From: Juglans regia
Taxonomy: Eukaryota; Streptophyta; Magnoliopsida; Fagales; Juglandaceae
DNA length: 64,000 bases
Reading direction: 5' to 3'
NCBI RefSeq assembly: GCF_001411555.2
Contig: NC_049901.1
Coordinates: forward strand, 25,594,562 to 25,658,561
Below the pieces are notes generated by a model. The model was not told the origin of the DNA. It was given only the letters and a program-made list of their open reading frames with translations, and did not search any database. Position 1 is the first letter of the stretch, and the number at the start of each line of letters is the position of its first letter. The translations under genes and the position numbers were made by a program. Positions 1-11,750 of the stretch are shown here, in pieces.

Positions 1-1014
1 AAAGTAAGCTGGAAAAATAATGAAACAACATTAATATACACAAGTATGTATACTCATTGGTTTGGCACAAGTTGAGGGGTAAAATCATCATTTTAACATA
101 AGTCAGTAATTTTATGTTTCTAAGTATTTAATGACAAGTTTCTAATCTTTGGAAATAGATTCTTTCAATTCACGTTATTCACAGTACTTTTTGTCATGCT
201 ACAATCACAGTAAGTATATTATGTTATGCCTATGTACATATTATGTTATGCCCTGCGATGTTTTCATTTCAAGTATATACTCTATGTTACACGTTATGTC
301 ATGTCATGCCATGTTTAACTCTGGCATGCCATGTTATGCCAAGCCATAATTCATTTTCCCTATATATTTATCGATTATATGCCATGTTATGCCATGCCAT
401 TAGTCACACGAACATGTCAAGTCACGTTACACCATGTCATCAGTCGTACGAGTCCATTAAGAAATACTTTTCCAGTCAGTCATTTATGTGATTTTTATCA
501 CTCTTTTATTTATGTAAAGTGTCAGTTTTCCTTTGATTTTATTTTATTTATATATATTTTTCTTTATTTTCTTGGATTTGAAGGAATGAGAAGATTTAGT
601 GCAAAAGGAGAACATCTTAGTACAAAAAAAGAGACTGGATCCAGACCGACTAGAAGGCGCGACCAAAATTGGCCACAAGAGTTAGGTGATAAGCGAGATA
701 TTTTACCTTCTGGACGAGAAGATTTGGTGCAAGGCTCCAGATGACTAGATTCGGTAAACGAACAACTTAAAAGACCAACCTAAACAACATCTTGGCAACA
801 ACTAGTAAAGACGAGAAGTTTTACCGCTCGGTAGGTTGGCGAGAGGGTTCTATCGTCCCGGTCAGGAGTCTTTCTTCTCGGTAAGTGAGGAAACCAGTTA
901 TATTTAGTGCACACAACATCTACCCGATGGGACCCTTCCGAGTTCCGCAAACAATTTGCTGACCACCAAATCCTCCCAAACTCCATAAATCAAGCGTCTT
1001 ATTACTGAGGACAG
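1..1014. other. Gene-free stretch with degenerate ATGCCATG-rich tract
   Basis: No gene is supported. From about 180 to 460 the DNA is built of degenerate repeats of ATGTTATGCC and ATGCCATG. These resemble, in opposite orientation, the ACATGGCATAAC tract at 11440-11750 inside the 4.4-kb LTR, so this may be the end of another such LTR entering from the left. The short reading frames here are repeat translations rich in Met, Cys and His. From 590 to 1014 I see unique-looking sequence with no recognisable motif. Confidence 0.4.
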
Positions 1015-1191
1015 GTTTGAGGGGTGAGATAATAATTTTGTATTTTGTTTTAGTGTTTAAAATATTATGTTTTAGTATTATTATTGTTTTGGGATTTGAA
1101 AAAGTTGAATTATTTATTATATTTTGTATGAGTTTTTGAAAAAGGTGTAATGATGAGATGAGAATTTTGTGTCTCATCCCACCCCCCAAAC
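1015..1191. mobile_element. Small AT-rich inverted-repeat element (MITE-like)
   Basis: The stretch begins GTTTGAGGGGTGAGAT and ends with the reverse complement of GTTTGGGGGGTGGGAT. The two ends therefore form imperfect terminal inverted repeats of about 16 bases around an AT-rich core of about 145 bases with no reading frame. This is the build of a non-autonomous DNA transposon. No clear target duplication was found, so the superfamily is left open. Confidence 0.5.
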
Positions 1192-2057
1192 TTTCCCTGA
1201 ATCTTCCATTTTAGATAATTTCATTATTCTTGGGATAATTTCTTTTATGTTAACTTTTATCTTTAGAAACAATTTTTCAGATCTTTAGACTAAATTGTAA
1301 CTGCATTTATCTTGTTTTTGAATTTGAATTTTAACATCTATTTAATCTCGTCTTGTGGGATGAATAGAGAAGAGTTTTAGTGGAGAGGAGAGTCTGAGTT
1401 TTAGAGTAAAAATAGTACATAATTTATTCTTTAAGTTTCTTTCAAGGAGGTGGATCTGGAGAAGCAGAGGCGAAAGTCGCATGCTTCATCAACTGACTCA
1501 AACAAAGAACACTAGTTTTATTTTTTTTCTTTTCAGTTTCATTATGAACTAATTCTATTTTCTAGAATTTTGATGTAGTCTAGCATTGAACACAGTTTAT
1601 ATTCAAAATTATTTTATTTTCCATATTTCCATGATTGAGTATTTATTTCTCTTTCTTAATGCCAATTTTCTAGCTAATTATTATTCGATTTATTGAATCG
1701 CAATAAGATCGAGAGGTGATTTGTGATTAAAACTCTAGAATTAAGCACCATTAGTTGAGTGAAAGTAGAGATATTTTACCGCGATTAGTGTGATTTTCAA
1801 GAAAAATTCAAAAAACTTAATGAGTCTCCAATTAGTTAAATTCACATAAAGATATAGAGTTATTACTTGGAGATATTTTTGGTATTGTTCGAGAGAAAAT
1901 ATTGAATAGTTAAGGGATTTTTATCATCAATTTGGGATAATTGGGATTTCTATAATAAGGAAGAATAAATTGTGTTGGATTTACTAGGTGAAATATTCTT
2001 ATTATCTTTAAAATCTTAATTTTAATGCTATTTTCTTTAGTTTAATTTAGATAATCT
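1192..2057. other. Gene-free AT-rich stretch
   Basis: I see no gene, RNA or clear repeat boundary. The 1690-2040 part has the low-complexity AT-rich style of the retrotransposon LTRs elsewhere in the window, but I could not align it to any of them by eye. Confidence 0.3.
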
Positions 2058-3073
2058 ATAACACCCCGCTCTCCAATAAAAACATTTTTAGAATTTTCGG
2101 GGAGTCAGTGTGCTACTAATGATGTGCCAGATGCAAAAGATTCCATAAATAAAACAAAGTTTAATAAATACTTTGCCTCACCTTAAACTAAGCATAATCT
2201 GTCTAGGCCTCTGCCTCACCTCCCAAGGTCAAGTCATGTCCTGCAATCTCATCCTCATAAATGTCATCACCAAGGTGGTTTAAAACATAAAACATAAAAC
2301 ATACAAAAATGAGTCAAATACTCAATAAGCAACACATCATACAGTAAATATAATAAACATAAGATTTATTGAAAAACGTGCATACTCGTAAATACATATG
2401 TAAATAACATGAACGTGAACTTATCTTTCACTTATCATAGGCCGATATCCACTTTTGACCCCCATGAGTTACGGTTAGCGAATCTAAGTAGATTTTGATT
2501 CCCCCCATGGCTACGGGTTGTGGAATTCATACATAAGGAAGACGTACTGGGTGCACTACCAGCATGTACGACTTGGCAATGCAATATGCCCAGAACATAG
2601 GTACCGTCTTCATATCATAACATAGGTTGTTACATATCTTATCATTCATACTTCATCATAATCATACTTGCATACTTGTCATATCATAGATTTCAAAAGA
2701 AATCGCATGCATAGTTGTCATATCTTATTATAGATTTTAAATGAAGTCGCATTCTTTCATAAATTCCTATGATGCATGTATCCTCACATAAAATCATGAT
2801 TTTTCATAAATATTTTGATACATAAATCTTCACATAATATCATTCATGCTTTTCATAAATATTTTAATGTATAACTCTCACAAACAATCATGTATTTTCC
2901 TAAATCTTTTGATGCATATCTCGTTTCATAAAATCATGAATTTTCATAGTTTTATCATGACTTGGGTACGTAGAAAAGGGCTTCCAATGGAGGGTGTATA
3001 TGCATAATATTTTCTTAAAAGACATGTCGTTTACCATACATAAGTGTAAGGGTATGATCATGCTACTTACCTT
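2058..3073 (+). repeat. LTR-like fragment (TAACACCCCG start)
   Basis: It starts with TAACACCCCGCTCTCC, close to the TGTAACACCCCG start of the solo LTR at 43776. It holds no coding sequence and has direct repeats around 2700-2960 (imperfect copies of an ATAAATnTTTTGATGCATA-like unit). It ends where a different LTR fragment begins at 3074. The first bases have lost the canonical TG and no target duplication was found, so the boundaries are approximate. Confidence 0.3.
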
Positions 3074-4440
3074 GTAACGCTAATACACTATTTTTTATAT
3101 GAACCCGTGGGAATGAATTCCCTTGAACCCACAATCAATTTGAAAACTCCCCAAAAAAGCCAAAAATCAAGTCAAGGATGGAGAATCTAGACCCGATGAG
3201 AACCCGTTTCAAGAACCTAGATTATATTAAAATCTAGACCCGTTGAAGAACCCGTCTCAAGAACCCAGATTACAAGAGAGGAACGCCACAAAGGTTGTGA
3301 TTTACCTTTGATAAGTTCAAGAGTTCAATCAAGAACAAGAGGAGAAAACTCAACTCACAAATAAAATTCAATATTGTCTAACTCTCAAATGAGGCTACAA
3401 AGAGTTTTTAAAGCCAAACCTAATCAAAACCCTAGCCAAAATAATGCCCCTTTTACCCAAAATTACCCTTGATGAACAGTACCGGCTACAGTACGTGCGG
3501 CTACAGTAACCCCCTACAATAAATTGATGAAACCCTAGTTCCTAAAATGTAACTTTCCAAATAAGCCATTGGCCAAAATACAAGGCCTTCCCAAAAACAT
3601 AGTTTAAAAGAAATAAGACATGTGAGCCAAGCATCTTCAAGCCCACTTATTCTAAACTAATAAAATAAATCATTTAACCAAATTGGAAGCCTCCAATAAC
3701 AATAGGCCGTATCTCTAAGTCATGTATTCCACAGCTTGAATAAAGTGGATCAAAGCTGGTTCTTCTTCTTTCAGACCCATCTTCAGTGTTGGGCTCTTGC
3801 TGGCTTCATCCCAAGTGGATTGCACCAATCCTTGCATTGCTTCCTTGATCTTCTTCGCCCTTGATCTTGTAATTGACCCATCTGGAACTTGCAAAGGATC
3901 TTTAAGAGTACGCCCACCTTGGTTCCTATTAATTTTCGGCATGAAATCGGTCGCCATTAAAAGACATCTCACGAATCGAGACATTGCGTAGGTTTTAGTC
4001 TGTCAACTAAGTCAGTTTCTTACCACTTTGGTGACAGAAATGCAGTTTTATTTATTTGAGATACTTAGGAGTATGAGATTGAGAAACGGTTTGCACCATT
4101 ACTCTTAGTTGGATATTTAGATTTTTCAATGCAATATTACGTTTTCCATTTTTTGGAGCAGAGTTGTTCGAAAAAACATTTTAATTTAATCGAGACACTT
4201 AGGAGTCAAAATCAGCAAAACGAATTGCACTATTAGGTTTGTATGATTAATTAGGATTTTATAGTGCAATGTTATAGCAAAACGAATGTCACACTTGGCA
4301 CCAAGAGGAACCATGAGATGGAAATGTAAAAGAAAGGAAGAAAAATCTAGCATTGTGATCATGCCACCTAAGCCAAACATTATTCTATCCCACCATTAAT
4401 TTTTATGCCAAACCAAAGAGGTTTCAACCCTAGCGAAACC
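3074..4440 (-). repeat. Long-LTR family fragment, minus orientation, split by a solo LTR
   Basis: 3074-3094 plus 3937-4440 match, in reverse and with considerable divergence, the 3' end of the 4.4-kb LTR at 9865-14291. Shared landmarks are the TTTTAGTCTGTC block near 4000, the run AGAAATGCAGTTTTATTTATTTGAGAT-like segment near 4040, and the conserved wording around ATCATGCCACCTAAGC near 4360. A gypsy solo LTR was later inserted at 3095-3931. The fragment stops abruptly at 4440. Confidence 0.5.
3095..3931 (-). mobile_element. Solo LTR of the CRM-like gypsy family (835-bp subfamily)
   Basis: In sense (minus) it runs from TAATAGGAACC to GGGTTCATATAA, a mutated form of the family ends TGATAGGAACC and TTCATATCA. 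Flanking ATTTT at 3090-3094 and 3932-3936 is a 5-bp target duplication. Length and sequence match the LTRs of the element at 25309-29480. The minus-strand frame at 3715-3984 is the LTR-encoded tail of pol, not a gene. No internal region remains, so LTR-LTR recombination is the likely origin. Confidence 0.85.
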
Positions 4441-7400
4441 TGTGATAACCCAGTCTAAGCTAGGTCCTTACTCTTATTTATTTTATTTTTTATTTTGATC
4501 CAAATGGACTTGAAGTCCAGTGATTGGAGATGATTAAGGGTGTAAGATTGACGTAGGACATGTTTTGTTGACGCAATAGGGGCCCAAGCCCAAGGAAGAA
4601 GCTCAACACTTAGTCATTTCGGCCCTTTAAGGGTATATGGTTTGAAAAAGACCTAATTAGGGTTTTGAGTAAGAGAGAGAGGCGCCCCTTTTGAATGAGA
4701 AACCCATGAGTTTCCCTAAGCCAAACTAATTAGGCTCCTAGGGAAAGGGAGTATCATCTTTTCTATGAAGCATTTGCCACTTGTACCTCTTGCATCAAAG
4801 CCCTAAAGCTTCTTGATATGAACCCGCGGGAATGAATTCCCTTGAACCCACAATCAAATTGAAAACTCCCCAAGAAAGCCAAAATCAAGCCAATGGATGG
4901 AGAACCAAGACCCGATGAGAACTTGTTTCAAGAACCTAGATTATATTAAAATCTAGACCCGTTGAAGAACCTGTCTCAAGAACCCAGATTACAAAGGAGG
5001 AACACCACAAAGGTTGTGATTTACCTTTGATAAGTTCAAAAGTTCAATTAAGAACAAGAGGAGTAAAACTCAACTCACAATGAATAAATCATCAAATTTC
5101 ATAAACTTCATAAAACAATTAGAATGAGGCTACATAGAGTATTTAAAGCAAAACCTAATTAAAACCCTAGATAAAATAAAACCCCATCTTCCAAAAATAC
5201 CCCTGAGTGAACAGTGCCGCGGCTACAGTATAGCGCTACAGTAACTCGGCTACCGTAACCGTAACCCTAGTTCAATAAAATAATAACTTTCCCAACATGC
5301 CCTTACATAGGCATAAACCCAATTATTCTAAGCAAATAAAATAGGTCCTTGAAATTAATTAAATAAGTTGAAAGCCTTCAAGTGTCCAAAGCCTGTAAGT
5401 CATGTTGTTGCCCTTTCCATAGCTTATGAAATGAACCAAAGCATAATCTTCATCGTTTAAGCCCTTGAACTTGTATTTGGCCCATCTGAAACTTGCAACA
5501 TATCTTTAAGACTAGACACACCTTGGTTCCCATCACTTCTAGAAGAAGCCAAGTGAAGGAGGAAAGCGTTTAGGATTTCGGCTCACCTAAGGCACACACA
5601 AGCCCAACCTTCCACTATGCCACTTGGCAATCATGCAATCTCACCCTATGGATTCATTGTATCTGGACTCAAAAGTGGAAGAAGGGAAGAATATATGTGG
5701 ATTTCGGAAATACAAGAGACACACGCCACCCTCACTATGTTTGCCACGTGGTATTCATGCATAAGCACCTTAGAATCTCTAGAAGATGCAATCATGAGGA
5801 AGTGCAAGAGACACATGGGGAATTTCTAATTTGGGATTAGGGTTTCAAAAATCTTAGTGAATTTGGACACTTGGCAAGCATGCAAAGTAGGATACGATGC
5901 CTCCAGAAGACCCTAAGGTTTTGGCAATGTGATGTACATGCCACTCACAAAATAGCTTCTAGAAGAATCTTTGATGAAAGAGACAAGAGCCACATGCCCA
6001 CTCCATGCCATTAGGCAACCATGCATTCCTTAAACTTAGGTTTATTGCATCTAAACACAAAAGGGTTGGAAGAAGGCATGGGAATTCGGCTAGGGAGGCT
6101 CCACATGTCCTCCATGCAAAGGAGACCCTTAGGTTCCCAAGAGAAGAAATGATAAGGAGAGGATTCAGGGCCTTTCGGCCAAGGCTAGAAGAAAGGGGCC
6201 ACTTGGCACCCATGCATGTAGGATGTTAGGGACTTTTTGGATTCTATAGCAAAATAATGATAAGAGAGTCTACAGCAAAATAATGATAAGAGAGAGAGAG
6301 CAAAATGAGGAGTACAAATAAGGCCATTAATGGCTGGCACCCATGCACATGAGAGGAGGGAACTCAAAGGTCATTTTGGCTTTATATTTCTCTTCTCTTC
6401 TTTCCTCTCTATCTCGCCCACCTTAGGAAAGATCTAACATCATTTTCTCCCATTCCAAACACCAGTTTCTTACAACCATAGGAGTCAAGATCATTATTTG
6501 GTGGAGCCTAGCACAGTAAGAACACTTGAACCCTAACCTCATTCTCTTCTTGCACACATGTGCATACCAGAAGAAGGGTGATGAAGATTTCGATTTGCAA
6601 AGACCAAGGGAAGTGTTGCATTTTGTAAAAAGCACCATAGAAATGATGAAGTAGTAGGATCAGCCATGGAAGGATGAACCATGCTCAAAGTTGAAATTTG
6701 AGTGTGGTTAGCCCATAGAGTTTTTCTTTTAAAATTCCAGTCTTTGATGGCAAAGTGAGTAAGGAAAAACCTCGTATATATGGTTTGGCCACAGCTAGGG
6801 TTTCATGAAGAATTTTGTCTAGTCCCATTTGAAGAAGCACAATCTTAAGTGCCATTCACCTCTCGACTATTAGTGGTTGTTGGAGTAAAACCACACACAC
6901 ACATACCCAGCCATTAGGGTTCACACAAAGATATGGAGGGTTGATGTCATTCGGCCCTAGTGTTTCTCATGACATGCATATTTATGGCTTAAAACCAATT
7001 AGGGTTAGTAAGTCTAAACCCTAACACACATGCTTGGTTCTAGTGTTTTCTTTCAAAAAGTCTAATGGTTAAAACATAGACTTTCAACTTGCTTGATCGT
7101 TGGCACTTTCTTTACATCAGGATATTTGTAAGCTTGCTTGATATTTGTATTTATGTTTATGTGTAAACTATGCATATTGATTGTTCAAATTAGATTATGG
7201 AATTGCTACTTGTGACATGCTATGATTCATGTCTCTTATGTACATGCTATGCTTAAAATGCTGCTTGTTCGGAGTTGGTTCATATGAGATGTTCGGATTT
7301 GGACAATTGGTATATGATTTGTTTAACTCTTGCACGTTGTATGCAAGTATATGTTTCTGCATGTTTTAATTCTTTCAAGTTGTACACGTGACACACTCTT

Positions 7401-8230
7401 TTGCATATGGCATAAGTACATTACATTATTGGATGAAAGTTACATGGTCACATGTCTCATTTTTTCAGGTTGTGCAATGAAAACTATTTTTGTCACAACC
7501 CCAATGCTAGGATGGGGGAATATCCTAGTGAAACTTCCCTGTCCACTCTGGAGTGATTAAATTAGAGTGGTGACCCCTGGGTTGAAAAGTACAGTCGACG
7601 GACTTTGAATTGGTCATTTTTAAAGGATTCCAGAGTGAAGTAGCTGCACCTAATGCTAGTGTGTGCAATACATTGAAAATGTGGTGAAGGTGAATTGTGA
7701 ACTGCCATATCATATAGACATCTAATATACTCACACCCAATCAATAGGGCAGGCATTGTGATGCAGTAACTAGCAGGGAGCCAATGGTTCTTAGGGTTAG
7801 CCGTGAGGTGTCCACCCACGTTGTTATATATGGCTTCGTGATAACAAGTGATTAATATGAATTGAGACTTTGATATTTTGTTACATGGTCATTTTGTTAC
7901 TCTATTACATGATTACAAGGTCAATGATTTTGAAATGAAGACGTACAAGAAAGAAGTGAGTTTTCAGTCAAGTTCATGTCCATGCTCATGCATTCGTATT
8001 CATGGTCTGCCTTATAGAGTTTTATGTTATCTCCTTGTATGTTATTGGTTTAAGTTGTTGAGATTTCTTGAAAGCTCACCGTGGTAGTTTCCACTATCAT
8101 TCCTCATGGAATGGTAGAAGTTGTGATAGAAATAGATGATAGCGATGGGAAAACACAAACGTGAGGATGCCCCCAAAAGGGAAAGAGGCCCCGAAGAGCC
8201 CTGAGCGCACAGCGGAACCAACACTAGTAG
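4441..8230 (+). repeat. Probable long LTR or LTR-rich region (TGTGATAACCC start)
   Basis: The sequence changes abruptly at 4441 to TGTGATAACCCAG, a plausible LTR start. A block near 7490-7580 (CACAACCCCAATGCTAGGATGGGG and following bases) is similar in order to 45083-45170 of the solo LTR at 43776-46008, which argues for LTR DNA. Between 5610 and 6350 a motif of the form CCACTTGGCAnnCATGCA recurs about five times. No gene is supported; the short frames are not conserved families. The right boundary is uncertain. A gypsy solo LTR interrupts it at 4814-5535. Confidence 0.35.
4814..5535 (-). mobile_element. Solo LTR of the CRM-like gypsy family (722-bp subfamily)
   Basis: It runs from TGATATGAACCC to TTCCCATCA on the plus strand and is therefore in minus orientation. 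It is flanked by CTTCT at 4809-4813 and 5536-5540. At 722 bases it equals the LTR of the element at 56489. Typical GCTACAGTA motifs lie near 5218-5260. No internal sequence remains. Confidence 0.9.
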
Positions 8231-8369
8231 AACGACTTGACTGAGAGCTTTTTTATGTGAAATATTAAAGCTCTTTGAGGACCTGTAGAAGATTCAAGAT
8301 AAGGAAAAGGGCAAATAGGACATCTTCTGATTTATGTCCTCTAAATATCCTTTTATGTAGATAAGCAAT

Positions 8370-8387
8370 AAGCAAGTTGGGGGGATG
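8370..8387 (+). promoter_or_regulatory. Polypurine tract before LTR
   Basis: AAGCAAGTTGGGGGGATG lies immediately before the LTR at 8388. A G-rich purine run directly upstream of a 3' LTR is the usual primer for plus-strand synthesis, so the LTR is probably the 3' LTR of a plus-oriented element whose body has mostly gone. Confidence 0.5.
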
Positions 8388-9795
8388 TAATGAGTGTACG
8401 AAAGTATACTCTAAATATCCTTTTATTGGACTAAAATGCTAAAATATAAAAAACAATTATAGGAATTAATGTGTATTCTTAAATTGAGTTTCTATTTACT
8501 TTGAGATAATCCTAAGTAGATTTTTATGTTTAATTTCATGATCTATAAAAGAGCAAGTCAAAACCCAATCAAATTCAAAGAACTTTCAAGTGGGCAAGAC
8601 GTTGGAACAATTTAAGAACTTTCAATGAGTGTATGACTCTTCAAATAAGGATAATAATGGGGTTTGAGAATAATTCGGATCAAGAGAAAAAGTCGGAGTC
8701 CAAAATGCGCTAGGAGATAGGCTGGATATACTTTAGTATTTTGATCGTAACTTTCCACTCAAATATCATATTGATACGATTCTTGATGTGTTGGAAAGCT
8801 ATCTTAAAGGGCTGCAAATTTGTCTCGAATAAGGATTTCTAAATTTGAAATCCTGAAGCACGTACGTGGCTGCCAAGATGAGTCTTAAAATTTAAACGAT
8901 TTTTTATGCGGGAATCATGAAGACATTAGGATTTCTTTCCTACCCTATATAAGCATATCATTAGCATAAAATTGGAGAGTTTTGAAGAGGAGTGAGACGG
9001 CTTAGTACTGAAGAACGAAACGACGAAATTAATTTCCATAGTCGCGGTTTGCTTTATTTTTCTCTTGAGATTTTTGTTGTCCATTATATTTATGGATAAC
9101 TAAATTCTCAAGTAGGGTTAGGGATTAACTTGCACATTAGATGGCATTTTTAATTTATTTTTAATTTATGTATTTGATTTTCAATTACTCATACTCTTTT
9201 GTTTTATCATTCTCAATTCATTATTGAGGTTTTCTTCTCCGAATAATCATAGAATTTATTCTATTTTTGAATTCAATCATGTTTTTTCTATTGAATGGAT
9301 TAGCTCTTTGATTATGTTTGGATCAATTATTTATCTATATTGAATTAATTCTTTGCTGCAATATCACTACTTGAGTATATTGTCGTCGTTAGATTTTCTC
9401 AATAGTGATAATAATTTACGTATTTTAAAAGTGGTGAATGATTTTCAAAGATTTACATTTGGTTTAATTTTGGTTTATAAATCTATACCTTCCGATTGGG
9501 AAGTTTAGGAATTGAGTTCCCAATTGAGTTCCCAATGAATTAAGAATAATTAAAATATCATATTTGTACAAGGAATTTCAGACGCTTTATTGTTCATCAA
9601 ATTTGAGTACTTTTTCCGTTAGTTACTTTGCTTCATTTTAATTTGCATTTAAAATTAATCTTTGTTCTCCATTAATCATTTAATATTTTTCTTTAGTTTC
9701 TTTATTCCTTCTGCTATTTTTTTAATTTGTCTCTCTTTGGAATAGACACCTGAAAGCTCTGCTACAACTATTGCATTATTCTTTGGGCGTAATCA
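8388..9795 (+). repeat. LTR of a Tat-like family, copy 1
   Basis: About 1.41 kb, collinear with the solo LTR at 35810-37187 from TnATGAGTGyACGAAAGT to GGrCrTAATCA. The 3' end carries TCTCTTTGGAATAGACACC, resembling the phrase found near the end of Tat/Athila-type LTRs. The first bases are TAATGAG where the other copy has TGATGAG. No 5-bp duplication is visible (GGATG left, CTACA right), consistent with being one LTR of a larger element, not a solo copy. The following bases TTTGGGGGCAGTTAGGAAC (9811-9829) could be a decayed primer-binding site. Confidence 0.6.
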
Positions 9796-10499
9796 CTACA
9801 CATTCGACAGTTTGGGGGCAGTTAGGAACAATAGATGGCCATGCTGAGGCCATCCCGTGAAGGCTGTTACGCCCCCAAATTCTGCTTGGGATCGGACGAA
9901 CATTTGAAACGTCTGAACATGTAACACAAGGTTACCTACCCTCATTCATAACAAATAAAGATGTAATGTTCCCAATATGCATCTAGCATTATGCAACTAG
10001 CATTATGCAATATTTGCAACGGATAATTATTTTTTTTGAGCAATACTATGCACCAAACTAAAGAGATCCCAAATATTTAAAACATGATCCATACATACTG
10101 ACAAAGTAAACATCCATAGTTACAATACGAGTCTCTAAAGACTTATAATCTCAAAAGCATGGGAGACTAAACTCCATAATTACATCACCAAAAATATAAT
10201 TATTGGGCTAGTACGTCAAGCAACTTGCGTAACTCGACCAACAATGTCATAATACTGTCCAAAAATCTAAGGAGGCCACAAGTTCCACTTCATCTTTGTG
10301 CCGTAATGAACCTCCTCCTGTAGACCAAGCTCCGTTTCCTCTCCTCGACCTGACACATATCCTATCATTTGGAGGGAATGGTCGTTAGAACTACTACAGT
10401 GAGATTTGATTACAAATCTTATAGCAAGTTAACATAGAACTACCACATAGGTTAATGATGCATGAATGCATAATAAAATTCATAAGCAAGTATAAAATA

Positions 10500-10860
10500 A
10501 CTTGACGTGTAACATGGCATAAACTAAAATGACTTGAACTGAAACGTTAACTGCACTTGAAACTTGACATGACATGAGTTTGATCTGAATAACATGAACT
10601 TGAACTAAAACATGGACAGAACGTGAACTTGAAACATGACTAAACGTGAAATACATGAACTTGAATAGAATAACATAAACTTTAAATGAAACATGGACAT
10701 AACGTGAATTTGAAACATGACTGAACATGAGGTTGAAACATGACTGAACATGAAATACTTGAACTTGAATAGAATAACATGAACTTGGACTGAAACATGA
10801 CTTGAATATAGCATGAACATGAACGTGAAGTACATGAACTTGAAATCTTATTCAATAAGC
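10500..10860. repeat. Degenerate ACATGAACTTGAA tandem tract
   Basis: Within copy A the sequence is a run of imperfect units built from ACATGAACTTGAA, GAAACATGAC and AACGTGAA. The same tract occurs in copy B at 24000-24103 and 31080-31240. Apparent minus-strand proteins rich in Val, His, Ser and Phe come from this repeat and are not genes. Confidence 0.7.
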
Positions 10861-11439
10861 TAGATAAGTAAAAGTGACCAAATGGGTGCTACACGGGTCC
10901 TCTTGAGCCATGTGTCCCTGCCGATTACTTCATCACAATACAAGTATCTGCACCAGCTATGAGTGCCTTAACATATGTCCCAGTTCATAGGTATCTGCAC
11001 CTATTGTGGACATACGTATTGTACGTGCCAGCTCACAAGTATCTGCACCTATTGTGGACACACGTACTATACATATCCCATGTCAGGTATCTACACCCGT
11101 ACGAGTACGTATAACATGAAATTGAAATGTGACACCATCAGCATTAGTGCCTGTTGCGCTTCGGTGACTAGTTAATTAGGTCTCATTTGTAGCTCGTTGA
11201 TCTTTACCTTGTCAACCCATAGAATTTCACACTAGTTTAGACACTCCAGCTTGAACAAAAGAGTTCCACTAGGATATTACCACATCCTAGCACTTAGGGT
11301 CATGATAGACGTAAACATACTTGACATGACATGAAAGGTTGTTCTCGAGATAAAACGTGACATGAAACGAAAGGACAAAAGCCCTAACGTAACGTAACAT
11401 GACATGAACATGAGACGAAAGACATGACGTACTATGAGA

Positions 11440-11750
11440 TAGAAAGTATATCATAGCATAACATAACATGTAACAAACAACATTTTGTAATATGGCATGA
11501 TGTATAACAGACAACATTTCGTAACATGGCATAACATGTAACATACAATATTTCCTAACGTGGTATAACATGTAACAAAAAATAGCACGTGACATGACTT
11601 ACGTGTAACAGATGGCATTATGTAACATGACATACTTGTAACAGATAACAATACGTGACATAATAAATTGTGCAATAGATAAGTATGTCGTGATAGAATA
11701 TAATGTGTAACAGATAAACATGTAGTGACATAGCATGGTATGATAACATA
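11440..11750. repeat. Tandem repeat of about 58 bp (ACATAACATGTAACA units)
   Basis: Several imperfect units of the form TAACATGTAACAGACAACATTTCGTAACATGG-like sequence follow one another, spaced about 55-60 bases. Copy B has the same tract at 32500-32760. It lies inside the 4.4-kb LTR, just before a conserved CCCTTACCCATCACACATACACA block at 11770. Confidence 0.65.

Noticed and set aside
149..491. Overlapping Met/Cys/His-rich small frames
   Set aside because: Repeat of ATGCCATG type; no codon structure.
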